Of a DNA stretch of 64,000 nt, positions 22,747 to 34,632 are shown piece by piece. Location: contig CM033726.1 of the NCBI GenBank assembly GCA_019671005.1, positions 16,613,608-16,677,607 of the forward strand. The letters run 5' to 3'. The first letter of the stretch is position 1; every line of letters starts with the position of its first letter. This stretch comes from Hibiscus mutabilis (lineage: Eukaryota; Streptophyta; Magnoliopsida; Malvales; Malvaceae). Under the pieces are notes generated by a model. That model saw nothing but the letters and a program-made list of their open reading frames with translations. It was not told the DNA's origin and did no database searches. Both the position numbers and the translations under genes were made by a program.

Positions 22747-22990
22747 TCAAGAAATCAAAATGATGTTTTTGGTCAAACTAGGCACAAAATAAAAATTCTC
22801 TAAACATAAATAAAGTCTACTAGGCAACAATAAAGTATGTTTTCCTATAGCTAATGCAGCAACTCTTGCTCCATCACCAACCCATAGGTTCACATCTTCT
22901 TTTCTAAGATTTCTACTCTTTTGTAGTCCTTGTACAGATGTACAAATATGAGAACTACAACCGGTATCCAATACCCAAGAAGTAGGTGTT
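22747..22990 (-). pseudogene. Copia aspartic protease
   Basis: The frame reads WVLDTGCSSHICTSVQGLQK, with DTG as the catalytic triad, followed by VNLWVGDGARVAALAIGKHT and YLCLENFYFVPSLTKNIILI. This is the standard Copia protease placed between the gag knuckle and the integrase. The stretch looks intact to its end near 22747, but it belongs to a polyprotein broken on both sides. Confidence 0.85.
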
Positions 22991-23208
22991 GATAAATTAA
23001 TATCAATAACATAAATATCTGAGGCAGACGCTCCGCTTTCATTTGCCTTCTTGACATTTTCAAGATAAATGGGGCAGTCTTTCTTCTAATGACATGTCTT
23101 ATTACAATGAAAGCATTTTTCTTTCAGTGACATGTCAAGGAAGTTCACGTCGTTCAACTTGTTCTTCTCAAGGACTGATCGCAATGATAACGAATTTGTA
23201 TTTGCCAT
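22991..23208 (-). pseudogene. Copia gag remnant with most of the capsid deleted
   Basis: The minus-strand start at 23208 encodes MANTNSLSLRSVLEKNKLND then VNFLD, a typical Copia Gag N terminus. It then runs straight into MSLKEKCFHCNKTCH-stop-KKDCP, the CCHC knuckle (C-x2-C-x4-H-x4-C) with an in-frame TAG inside it. The roughly 200 residues of capsid normally between these parts are absent. Confidence 0.82.
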
Positions 23209-23225
23209 AATAAGTCTACAACAAT

Positions 23226-25548
23226 AAAATATGATTTTTAGTATGTTTACCAACTTTGATTAAAGTTTGGTGATGTTTTTGGTTGTTATTGGGTGGCATT
23301 TGATGGTTTTTAGTGAGGTGAAGTTGAGATTAGATGTTGCTAGGATTGGAGATGCAAAATAATGCATTTATCCTCTGTTTTTCTATGGGTAAAATAGGGG
23401 AGATGGATCCTTCAACAATTGGTGAGGTTTTGGTAGCTCCAAAAGCTTGATTTCGCATCGTCAAGTTGAGCTTTGTGTTGTTGGTGAGAGAAAACGTGGT
23501 TTACAACTTATTAAAGGTTTGAAAGTGATTTGGGGAGTTTAGGTTAAGTTTGAAACACTTATCTAATCTCGGAAATAAGTATTAAACAATCTCGCTCTCG
23601 TTTCGGTTTTGCAAAATACATTCTCATGCACATGTTTATGATTTTGATTACCACTGTTATATGCATATTTTAGAAATGAAAATTGCTGCAAATGATCATA
23701 TGTTGATGATTATTGAGGATGCCAAATGACTGGAAAAAGAGTTTTGAGAATACTAGAATACATGGTTTATTGTATTGGAAATTGATTTGGTTGCTGCATA
23801 TATAAAATAGTGAGAGTATATTATCAAGTGGTTGTGATTAAATGTTATCAGATATAGTTGGCATGCCATAAGGTTTAAAGTGCACTATAATAAGTCGCCT
23901 CATGTGTGTTGAGGGGTCAAGAGTGTGACATTTCTCCACCATAAAAACTACAGCGGTCGAGGGATCAGTAGTGTGCCAATTCTCCCGCTAGTGGATTTGT
24001 ACATCATAACCGTTGAGGGGTGGTAATACTATGCTCTAGTTTGAGGATGCATGTGAAGTGGTCGAAGGAACCAATTGGGAAATTTGTGTATCCGACGTGT
24101 TTTTACAAATGGAAATACTTGGTTTTGGGTGACATGAATGCCAATATATATGAACTATTATATCATGATAATGGATTATGTTTTGTATAATATGGTTTAT
24201 ATATGTGGTGCTCTTTAAGCTTTGCTATTTGATGATTTAGCATGAAAAGGGTTAAATTGAGGTTTGCATATTGGCTATGCTAGAGATCCATGATACATAT
24301 GTGGCAAATGTTTAAATGTGCATATTTTGGAAAGATATTAGAAGCATGAGATGTTTTGGCATGAGAATTCATATATGTTTTTGAAAGCAAAATGTTTTAA
24401 TGCATCAGTAAGTGTTTTTGAGCATCCCTCAATAAGCTTTATGTGCTTACACTCTCTTTTTCCTCATCAATGCAGAGAATTAAGTATTAGACAACGAACA
24501 AGCAAGGAGGAATCCAAGTGTGGAGTTATTCCAAGTACGATTTTATGAATGTAACATAGTAATAAATGGCAATATGACCAAAATGTTTTTGGGAGCGTTG
24601 TATTGGTTACTCCCTGTTGTAGACATGTTTTAATTGGTGTTTTGGACTTGTATGTTGGTTTATGCTTTAAATTGGGGGCTTTGAGAACAATTAAGTATGG
24701 GGGTAGATATCATGCCAATAGGTTTATCTTGATGATTGCTTATGCTTCTATGATGCCTATGCTTAAATATTTCTGTGATGTTTTATAGTTTATTAGTTGG
24801 TAAGATGTGTATATGTTGTTTGGAGTGTATTAAGTGAGCCTAAGAGTCATATGTTCGACCAAGAGGTCATTACAGACCCAACCGTTTACGCGGGGTCTGT
24901 TTCGGCTCAAAAGTGTGCAAAATTTCATAAGGGTATCGGTACGCCTAGCCCCGTATCAGTATGACCCTAAAAAATACACCATGTATCGGCACACATTTTA
25001 GCTACTGGAATCTCCTATTTTGTTATCGAATCACTGGTATCGGTACGCATGAGGACCGTACAGATACCCTTTGCAAAATGAAACCCGTATCGATACGGAC
25101 ACACTGCGTATCAGTACCGAGTTAATTATTTCTGGTAATTTTTGTGCTAAAGATTGAATCTTTTTAGTTTAGTATCTGTTTCCTATAAATGCAATTAAAT
25201 GAGCTTAGATGATTATTTTAAGTTGAGTTTTAACCGACTTGCATGTAACCTGATTAATTAAGGTTAGGTAACTTTAGATCTAAGTAAGTTCCCTCAATTT
25301 TCCCAGATTTGCAATTTGGTCCCTATAGTGCGGTTTTGCTCAATTGGATGTCAAATTGACTCCCGATTTGGGCGTATATTTTATCCTCTATCAGCATGTA
25401 CACCTGAGGGATTAATTATGCATTTAGACAAGATAAAAGAAAAAATGGATCATGTTTTAAGTAAATCATTTGGGTTTGTCTTGGCGAACCCAATATAGCT
25501 CACTCAGTTTAGTTTGGCGTCTGGGCTGGGTCAAGGGGGTTACAGACC
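23226..25548 (+). repeat. LTR-like non-coding DNA, possibly a Tekay/Del-type LTR fragment
   Basis: No coding frame is visible. The segment ends with TCAAGGGGGTTACA (25535-25548), and the very next bases, GACCTAACCCGATAACC, resume homology with the Tekay-type LTR at about 55515. That is what an inserted LTR end would look like. It contains three imperfect repeats around TTGAGGGGT..AGTGTG (about 23905-24040) and a cluster of GTATCGGTAC-like words (24930-25125). The left end, and whether it is a solo LTR, cannot be settled without a related copy. Confidence 0.45.
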
Positions 25549-27768
25549 TAACCCGATAACCGACCATGCCCAAGCCCAAACCTAATAACCCGAGTCTAGG
25601 CCTGACCCGTCTGCCCGACTCGTTGACTGAGTCAACCCGTCCGATTCAACTCAGTGAGTCAACCTGTCCGAGTTAACTCAGTGAGTCAACTACCCAAGTT
25701 AACCCAGTTGATTGTTAACGTCAACATTGACCGATGATGTCAGTGTTGACTTTGACCCAAAAAGTCAGAATTTCTAAAAACTTGTAGTCTATGTTTTTTG
25801 ATGTCATGTGTCCATTTTTGAAGTCTGTTTTGCAAAATTCTGACCCAAGAGCCTTCAAATCTAACCTTGAACCAAACTTGTATATGTATTTAATTATTTA
25901 GTTAAGAGTAGTGTGAATATGCACTGAATTTGGAATTTGTGTAATTGAAGGTATTTAGAGTTTCTTGTATCCGATGTGTTGAGGGACATTGAATTCGGGT
26001 TTGAGAGTGGTCGAATAGAGTATCATGGATCGACCGATGGAGCTCGAAACTGAGGTAATACATTATTACCTCATGTATGCTTTATGAAACATATTAGTAT
26101 CCGGTAAATGCTTGCATGATCATGTTTAAGCATATGGTTAGTTCTGCTAATGTCTAATCGCTTACAAAAAAGATAGTAAACTAGTTAAGAATGAAATGCT
26201 CGGTTAGGAAGATGGGTGCATATAAGAACTTTTAAGATCCAAGGATAATTGATGAGACTATTGTACTTTAAATTTGGTTATGCCTGTAATGATCTAACTT
26301 CTGAAATGTTAAGTTAAAAAATAACGAAAATTCCCTTAAGGTATATAATGATTAAAATACCAATGACAATGAAACGATCTAGAAATCTACACTAAATCTG
26401 GTAAAAACAACCGAGTTATCTGAAAACCTCGAATTACTTGGAAAGTTGTGGTAAAAATACTAAGACCTTCAAGATTGTAAAGTACTTCAATTTTCTTGAA
26501 TTCTAAATAAATCTCCAAAGATAAATTTACAGAAAACTATTCACATGTCAAAATTAATCAAAATGGTGCAAAATACTGAATTGATTGAAATGACTAAAAT
26601 GATTGGGAATACCGATAAGGCTGAATTGATCGGAATGATCGAAATGACCAAAAAGACTAAAATATCCTCGGGCATCAAAATTTCCAAATTAATTGAAATA
26701 AATGAATTGTTTGGAAGAACCGAATTTACATGAATGACTGAAACATCATCGAGTACTTACATGATTGAAATGCCTACGTGACTTGAGATTAGTGGAAGCT
26801 TGGAAAATCCTGAAATTTTCGATAAGATCGCAAATGATTGTATTGCCCTTGTAGGTTTGAAGCATGGCTTATGTAAATCATTCATTCATAATATTGTTAC
26901 AATAATGGAAGAATACTGTCCAAATACATGTTCAACAATTCAAGGCTCATTCCAGGATAATTTGTGACCGCAACCTATTTAGCTATACCACACAGCTAGA
27001 ACTAAATTTTGAACACATGTGAGGTGTACTTATTCGAATGCTTGGAAAGTAACGCATTGATGAGATGTGTTTAATAGAATGGACTTGGAAGCTCGACAAG
27101 CCGTCTACAATCTTTAGCACATCAAATCATTGACTTACCCTATCAGAGTTAAACTACAAAATTGCCCTTGAGTGTTAAAATGACCAAAAATGCCCTTTTA
27201 AGAAAAATTGACTAGAACTCTCATGATATATCCAGAATCTTGATTGATCTTGATCTACTCGAATTCCATAAATTTGTCCTGATATATCTGAATCCCTGTA
27301 TAGTCATGATATACCAGGAATTTGAATGATTTTGATGTATAATTCATGAGTACCTGGATGAAGTTGATAATTATTGAATTCCTCCGAATATGGTTCTTGA
27401 TTCTAAAATTAGTCTATAATGGACTATAGTTTAGAGTCTTCTTTTTGTGATTATCAAGGACCTCTGAGTGATAAATTGGACCATCTAGTGTGTACTGTGT
27501 ATACATGACTGACCTCCCTAATCAGAAATTAAGTCTATCCATTTTGATCCCATGTGATCCTATTATCTGAATTAAAAACATGACCTCTAGTTCTTGATGT
27601 CTGATACAAGTATATCCGATTCATGGGTCCTGATACTCCGATTCCACTAATTAAACATCGGCATGTACTTTGATTCTTGACATACCGCTACTAATTTCTT
27701 ATATAATGGTTACCACTTAAGACTATTTTACTAGGTACTTCTGAGATAACATGAGAAGTTTCTGATAA
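25549..27768 (+). repeat. 5' LTR of the Tekay-type element, left part
   Basis: It starts in a block with repeated GAGTCAACCCG / AGTTAACTCAGTGAGTC words, shared with 55560-55700, and ends in a block shared with 55773-56050 (GTGTACTGTGTATACATGAC; GATGTCTGATACAAGTATA). Between them 25790-27480 has no counterpart in the 3' LTR, which jumps from AAAAAGTC to the CCATTTAGTGTG block. So one LTR has gained or lost about 1.7 kb. No gene is visible. Confidence 0.7.
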
Positions 27769-27773
27769 GAACA

Positions 27774-28750
27774 TGTCGACTATTGCTAACACTTGGCAAA
27801 TGATTGAATATTTAGTGTAAAAGTGCAAGAAAATAATGCCAAGGCAAGTCTTATGCGTGCAAATATACACAGTCAGCTAGTAATACAACAGTAAGCTGAG
27901 TATCGAATCCATAGGGATTAACCAAGAACTTATTTGCTTAGTGTTTACTTGTTTGTAAGAAAATAAAAGTGTTTGAAATGATTTGGATTTTTTATAGAAA
28001 AGATAGCAAAAACAAAGTAGTGAAAATAGAAGCAATCTTGCAACGAAAGTGTATTTGAATGAATGATGGGCATTGGCAAATGATGCATAGATGTTACACT
28101 ACTTATGCTTGCCTTTAATAATATCCTACCTTGGTTTTATTGCCGAGCATATTAAAGGTAGTATTGCCTCTGTCAATGGCAATACCCTAATTTAACCATG
28201 ATAAAACCCATATATATCTATAGTGAAGCTTTTCATAAATTAACTCAATTAAGTGTCAACCTTTACTCCTAAGGGGTAGACTCACTTTCGATGTAAGTTC
28301 ATCTACTTGAACATCTTCTATCGAAGCTTCTCGCCTTAGTATCTGGCAACTGATTGTTGCTCCTTAAGTCTGTTAAGATATTAAGGTGCAATAAGCACAC
28401 TATGCCAACTGTCGTATGGCAAAGGATTTGAGAAAATTAAGTACTAGCGGATAAAAAATAATGCCAAGGTATTTAGATTATTAAAAACCAAACATAAAAC
28501 CAGCGTTAATCGCAAACATCCCTCAGCCAACTGTAAAAGCTTAGTTCATGGTTAGGGGTCCATCCACAAAACATCATCGTTTCTCATCATCATTTCAAAA
28601 TAAAAACAAATAAACTGAAGAGAATGGGCAAGAAGAATATTCATCGATGTAGCCCTTCGAATGCTCCAGAGCTCTCGGTCTTAACTGGTCGAACCATGTC
28701 GCCTCTCGGTTCACCACGGTACAACCTCTCTTTAATCCCCCTCAAGTTTG
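27774..28750 (-). repeat. 3' LTR of Athila 2 (inner part deleted)
   Basis: This matches 52346-53325 over nearly its whole length. Shared words include AAAAGTGCAAGAAAATAATG, CTTATGCGTGCAA, CCTTTACTCCTAAGGGGTAG and TTTAATCCCCCTCAAGTT. After CCCCTCAAGTT (about 28750) the two diverge completely. The other ~440 bp of the LTR, including its TG start, are missing or unrecognisable. Confidence 0.85.
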
Positions 28751-29235
28751 CCTTGTGTAGAGTGAAACTAAAGTTCCCTAAACTAGAGTTCAATTACCAA
28801 GCTATTTGGCAATGCTAAACTGGTAGCATAGAAGTTCTAAATTCCAGTTTCTTCATCAGATATATAATCTAGCACAAATTCTCCTAAACTAGCAGTGTTG
28901 GCAAAAATTATAAGTACAAAATTGATCGAGGCATTTCTTTTGTTTTCTTAGTGGTTTGGTATGCATGTGTTAAATCCTACATGGAAAACATAATGCAAAC
29001 TGAAATATAAACATGAATGTCATGGCAATAAAGGTAAGGCAACCCATACCCCTAAACCTAAGGTGTGCATTGTCCTTAATGCATGAAAACAACACATATA
29101 TACAAATGAAATTTAAAATGCATGAACATGTGAATGAAAATGAAATGAAATGCAAGGAGTTTAAGAAGTGGAAGACTCTTCTTCAGAGTGTTCTATCCGT
29201 GAAACGCGTGTTTTCCTTTTGACAAAGCTCTATTG
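28751..29235. other. Unassigned stretch between the 3' LTR and env-like ORF of Athila 2
   Basis: AT-rich DNA without protein-like frames and without homology to the other LTR. It probably represents a rearranged LTR/3' untranslated junction of the Athila. I see no polypurine tract that would mark an intact LTR start. Confidence 0.4.
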
Positions 29236-30662
29236 ACTGGGAGCCATATGTTTTTTTCTCTTAAGGCTGGGCTTTGATGCGGCTGTAGAAGCTCCAAGGT
29301 CGCGGAGAACTTCCTCAACAATCTTCACTGGCTTTGAGGCAACCTAGACTTCAGCGGCAGCAGATGAGGCAGGTGCTGCAGGTTTGGTAACAACCTTGGC
29401 TTGGCTTTGGATTCCTTCATCTTCAGATTCATGTAGTGTGTCAGTTCTGGCAGATTCAACTTGTACTAGAGAGACGGAGGCATCAGATTGTGTAAGAGTG
29501 TGGCCAGAATGAGGACTGGCTGACATGTCATCGTTGGCAATGAGGTCAATAGGGAACTCAGGGAACGCTGGCAATGTATGTACTGACATGCCTTCAAGTG
29601 TTTTCTTCATGGCACAGTCCCTGACATAAACATACTGTCAGAACATAGAGTTCTGATCCTCGACTTTCTCCATCTTTTGAAGGATTATCTCCTGGCATTG
29701 GTAGATTTGGGAAAACATTGCCACTGATCTAGCTGGCATCGGAGTTACAAGTTCTGCCCTTCGCACATTGGCCTTTGGTACAAGCTCGGTAGTTTTTTGC
29801 TTGCCCTTCTCATTTTCCTCTGTGGCAATAAACTGCCTCCATAGGGTAGGGGTTTTGGTGGTTCCCTTGTTCTTTTGAAAGTTGTCTGATGTGCTGCAAA
29901 TAGATAGTAGAAATCAGATAAGGAAAAAGTAAACTTACATTGGTCTTACCAGCACACTTAAAGGTCTATTCGATGTTGAGTCGTCCAACATTAATCTTGC
30001 GGCCAATCATAATAGAGTGCATCAGTGCCAATCTTTCCTCCGAAACTATCTCATTGTGGGTGGTTGACGTAAGGTTTGCCTTTTAAGAAGTGATTCCAAC
30101 CCCGTGGCTGAGACTTTAGTGCCAACTGTTTCACAGTATGATGTCCTTTTGATGACACGTTCCATTTAGTGCCAACCTCACACAGTTCCTTCAACATCTT
30201 TTTCCTCTTGGCATTATCCAAGGATTCCGTAAACTTGGTGGGTTCTTCCTCTGTTCCATCCAAAGAAAACATATTATATATATAACCTTCATCAAAACAC
30301 ACACACTTACCTCGCACCATCAAGAAGGGTGAGTCTTTGGTCGTAAGATGAGCATAGAATTCTCGAACGACGTTGGCATGGACTTCCTCTGGTGGTTGGC
30401 AGAATTTCTCCCACTTGTGTGTCTTTATCACCGTCACAAACTCTGGGGAATACCCCAAGTTTGGCTCGTTCTTGAACACAAAACCTTTCTCATAGCAAAA
30501 GTTTCTTGATGCGAAATTCTCCTCATACTTTTTGCGAATCTCTTCACTGAAAAAGATTTTAAAGAGTGTTGAAAAGGATGCCATGAAAACCTTTTGAAAA
30601 CTTGAATGGTTTTTTGTGAAGAAATAGAAGTAAATCTTGCTTTTATTTCTTGATAAAAACAA
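29236..30662 (-). pseudogene. Athila 2 env-like third ORF (plant 'putative transposon protein' domain)
   Basis: The frame 30662-30051 encodes MASFSTLFKIFFSEEIRKKY (likely the real start, near 30582), ASRNFCYEKGFVFKNEPNLG, EVHANVVREFYAHLTTKDSP and FLMVRGKCVCFDEGYIYNMF. The LREFYANL-like and VRGK(x)V(x)FD motifs are those of the plant family annotated as a putative plant transposon protein domain, found downstream of integrase in Athila. After frame breaks, 29610-29344 adds a Ser/Ala-rich acidic segment. Its function is unknown; the name 'env-like' reflects position only. No signal peptide or fusion peptide is evident. Confidence 0.75.
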
Positions 30663-30848
30663 TAGAAAGAAGAGTGAAAAGTCTTTAGATAAGAATTAGT
30701 TAGGGTTTAAGTAAATGAAGGGGTAAAACAGTTAAGCATTTTAAATGGTGTTTTTAATTTGGCTAGTTGAGTAAGGATAATGATAAGGGTTTAGCGTATT
30801 TGGGGTGGATAAACAATGATGTGATAAGAGGTAAAATGATAAGACGAC

Positions 30849-33207
30849 TGTAATAACCATTTTCGTCCGGTTATTTTTTTGAATCAAATAGCCAATTTAA
30901 AATCCAAAAAAATCCTTATATCCAATGTCCAATATCCATTACACCCAAATGCCCAAATTATTACCCAAACCATTACAATGACCCGGTTCACCCATAAACC
31001 CTACCCGAATCAAACTATCCATTTACCCAACACCTAACTCCACTGTTACCACCTCTTGGTCCCCAACGAGCCACAGCATCGAATGGTCCCCCTTCTCCCT
31101 CCAAGCCACCTGTGCAAAACAACAAATGGTGCCAGCAATTTCAGATCAAAACCAATAGGAAGTTTAGATTTTTTTCTTTTATTTATTTTTCAATTTCATG
31201 TAATTCAGGCTATAAAGCCAAATCAAAAGCAATGTAAAAGATGACTCTTTTTTCTCCCCAATATTCCGAATACAAGCAAAAATTCAAAAGCTTAGGTATT
31301 TTTCTTCCAATTTCGCATAGCAATTAGGGTTTATCTTTTCCCTTTTTTCTAAAATCGAAAATCAAAGGGCTCTATTCTCCAAAGCTTTGTTTTCAAAACC
31401 AAAAAAGAATTTAAAAATAAAATTCAGGGTTCATGACATTCAAATCTTGTTAAAAAAACAAAAATCAAATGAGTTTTTCAGTTATTTTGAAAACAAATTT
31501 TAGAGTTTTCATAAGGTTCGATTTTTCAGTCGAAAATATAAAAAAAGGGAGTCGAGGGTTTTGAGATCTTACCTGAGATTCGAGCGGGTTTTCTTAGTTT
31601 GTGCCTCTAGTAGTCGAATGTTGACATTTCCGTGATAAACGTATGAGGCCCCACCGCCGATGAACGGCGGGGATGGCTTGCTCCTCTGGTCCTGGTTCAG
31701 TGAGAGCTATGGTGAAAGAGTGTGAAAAAAAAAAGGTGGGTATTTTTTTTTTGTTCGATTGAAAGAGAGAGTATAAATTTTGGTATTTTTAAAGGGTTTC
31801 AAATTAATTGAATTCTTCTTTTGTATTCGTTTTATTCCCCTTTTCCATTTGGTATCGTGTTTCCCTTATTTATTTTTTTTCTTTATTTTATTTTTATTTA
31901 TTTGTTTGTTTGTTTTCCCTTATTGATTAAACACATTTTTTGGGGAAATGTGCCTCTATTTTTTTTTAATTCCGCCCTATTTCCCGCTGCCATTGTTTTA
32001 CCTTTTTTATTTTTATAGTATATATAATATATTATATTTTCTTTATCAAACTCCCCCTATTTATTGCTTTGCATGTATTGGGGTGCACGCCCCCTTAAAT
32101 TCGGTTGTTACATTTTTTTAATTTAATATATACATAGTATATTAATAGTTTACTATATATACATTCGACCATATTGGATATATATATATATATATTTATA
32201 GTTATATATATATATGTTAATACCTTATCGTATTATATGTTTATTTGTTCTTATATATATCTTTAATTATCGTATTTAATTACGGTTTGATCACAATTCG
32301 CCATCGACTTTACGGTGACCCGCAACGAGAGATGACCCGTATTATTTATGGCCCGTTTAGTGTAGCATTTAATTTTCGCTTTTAATTCTCGTCTTTTATT
32401 TTCCCGCAATTTACTTTTCGCAATTTAATTTCTCGCATTTACTTTATTGCATTTAATTTTCGCACCGTTTGTTCGATCCGGTCTTTTTTTCGAATATTTT
32501 AATTTTTGCATTTATTTTATACTTTTTATCTTGTTCGATCTGGTCCTTCTTCTGGATATTTTCATTTTCGCGTTTCTTTTCACACCTTTGTTCGATCTGA
32601 TCCTTTTTCGAATTTTTTATTTCTTCCTTTATTTATGCTTTCATATCGTACATATATTTTTGCTTTGATTTATTTTCTCGCACTCGAACATATTAATTGT
32701 TAATGCGGTGCCTTTTTATTCGATAGTATACATGACCAGTACCAAGCGTAGTGGTGGTGGTTTTTTCGTTTATTCTCGAATAACGAGGCTTTTAAAATTT
32801 ACTCGCATTTTTAAACGGATCTTAAATTAAATTAAAATTTGAACTCGCAAATTTCCAATTAAAGGCAAATTATATTCGACTAAGTACCAATTTTTGGGCG
32901 GTGTGGGGTGCTAATCCTTCCCCATTCGTAACCGACTCCTGGACTCAATTTTTAAAAAGAATCTCTGGTTTTCATTTTTGGTGTCTGGTCTGCCTTTAAA
33001 AAAAAGATCAGTGGCGACTCCAGTCTTTTACCTTTTTTAAATAATTGAATTTTCAAAACAAAAATCCCCAAAAAAATCAAAATCCCCAATTTTCAAAACT
33101 TTTCCAAAAACAACAAAATTTTCAAAAACAAACACAAAAAATTTCTTAAAAAAACAAATTCAAAAATTATTTAATTTCTTTTTAGCAGTTTTGAAAGGGT
33201 TGCTACA
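30849..33207 (+). repeat. 5' LTR of Ogre-like element 2 (2,359 bp)
   Basis: TG...CA ends, a target duplication on the outer side and a primer site on the inner side fix the limits. It contains poly-pyrimidine blocks, TATATA runs near 32120-32220 and a T-rich stretch with TTTAATTTTCGC-type words at 32370-32650. Open frames there are low-complexity Phe/Leu-rich strings and not genes. Confidence 0.95.
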
Positions 33208-34010
33208 ACTGGCGACTCCGCTGGGGACAAATTCTGTTTTTACAAAAAGAGAGTCAAGCCATGAGTCGAATATCTTTTGCCTTAATTGGAAATTGTATGT
33301 TCATTTTTAAATTAATTTAACATCTTTTTAGGAATGCGAGTTTATTTTAACGCGTTTTAAAATTTAACATATAAACTCGTTCGTGTAAGTGGGGGAATTG
33401 CTAGTGCTTTCGTGAGGATATTGTTCCTTCGTATGGGCCAAGATGTACCTTCGGGGCTCGAGTACCCTATGTTTTCGTGGGAATATTGTTTCCCCGTATA
33501 GACATAGCGAATGGGTCCCCTTGAAAAAAAATTAAATTTTCAACAAAAAAAAATTAAAATCCCCGATTTTCAAAACTTTTCCAAAAACAACAAAATTTTC
33601 AAAAACAAACACAAAAAAATAAAAAAAACAAATTCAAAAATTATTTAATTTCTTTTTTTAGCGGTTTCGAAAGGGTCGTTACAGCTGACGACTTCGTTAG
33701 GGACAAATTTTGTTTTTACAAAAAGAGAGTCAAGCCACGAGTCGAATATCTTTTGCCTTAATTGGAAATATTATGTTCATTTTTAAATTAATCTAACATC
33801 TTTTTATGAATGCGAGTTCATTTTAACGCATTTTAAAATTTGACATATAAACTCGTTCGTGTAAGTGGGGGGAAATGCTAGTGCTTTTGTGAGGATGTTG
33901 TTCCTTCGTAAGGGCCTAGTAAGTACCTTCGGGGATCGAGTACCCTATGTTTTCGTGGGAATATTGTTTCCCTGTATGGACATAGCGAATGGGTCCCCTT
34001 GAATTGAACT
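33033..34010 (+). repeat. ~480-bp tandem duplication across LTR end, primer site and leader
   Basis: About 33055-33525 is repeated as about 33535-34010. Both copies run through the A-rich LTR end, GAAAGGGT(T/C)G(C/T)TACA, the primer site, AAAAAGAGAGTCAAGCCA, TGCCTTAATTGGAAAT, CATATAAACTCGTTCGTGTA and GAATATTGTTTCC, ending at GAATGGGTCCCCTTGA. In copy 2 the primer site is altered to TGACGACTTCGTTAGGGAC. Confidence 0.9.
33210..33228 (+). other. Primer binding site of Ogre-like element 2
   Basis: TGGCGACTCCGCTGGGGAC begins two bases after the LTR end and matches the Tat/Ogre primer-site type, also present at 10978. A decayed second version lies at about 33688 within the duplicated leader. Confidence 0.85.
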
Positions 34011-34632
34011 CGATTGAAAGGAGCCTATAATGAGTGATGATCGGGGGCCTTGCTACCCCTTAGAAGGGGACAATGAGGACAATTTAAGTACCCTTTTAGC
34101 ACCAAAACTGCATATAGAACCTAAGCAGCCCACCCCTTTAGAGCCATGCGATAACCTTAGAAATAAGAATATCATGCAAATAGGGTTCATTTTGTGCTAA
34201 AACTCGTCGGGTATATTTTGTCTTTCATCTGTAAATATTTAATTCATGCTAACCAGTATTTTCTTTTGGCATCACATCAGTATGGTACAACATCATTATT
34301 CATTCATCTGCATTACACCGTCATAAGGTATTGACCCGAGAATGGTGGACACAGTGCAAATCATTCATGAATCGAGAGAAAATCTAGTAACCTAGATGTC
34401 AATTAAATGCAATATTCAATGTTGCAAATTTCTCTCATACATTCGTGGGTGTTGTTCCTCGAAAACCATGTCTAAATCAGTACCTCTACATTTAGGGCAA
34501 TCACTTTGCATTTACATGCATTCATTTTAAAAACACCGAGACTAATTTTTGGGATGTCCTGTGGCAATTATTCTGGATCAAAAGCAAATTCAGTCGATTC
34601 AGCACACCTACAGAACACGACAAAAATCCAAG

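Larger units (their letters stand above)
18229..23225 (-). mobile_element. Ty1/Copia retrotransposon, decayed, 5' LTR missing
   Basis: On the minus strand the order is gag remnant, protease, integrase, RT, RNase H, polypurine tract and 3' LTR, the normal Copia gene order. The 3' LTR runs TGTTAGAGTATGCCC (19985) to ...GGCCCA (18229). Upstream of the gag start at 23208 no matching LTR or TGGTATCAGAGC primer site is visible, so the 5' end is lost or truncated. Gag and RT both carry internal deletions. Confidence 0.88.

Noticed and set aside
18229..23225. A complete Copia element with two LTRs
   Set aside because: No second copy of TGTTAGAGTATGCCC and no TGGTATCAGAGC site lie upstream of the gag start, so the 5' end is missing.
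29236..30662. A true viral envelope gene
   Set aside because: No signal peptide, furin-type site or transmembrane anchor is seen. 'Env-like' is only a positional label in Athila elements.
31821..32703. Phe/Leu-rich membrane-like ORFs (also 39934-40770)
   Set aside because: They come from T-rich LTR sequence and appear in both LTRs of the same element with frame differences, so they are not membrane protein genes.
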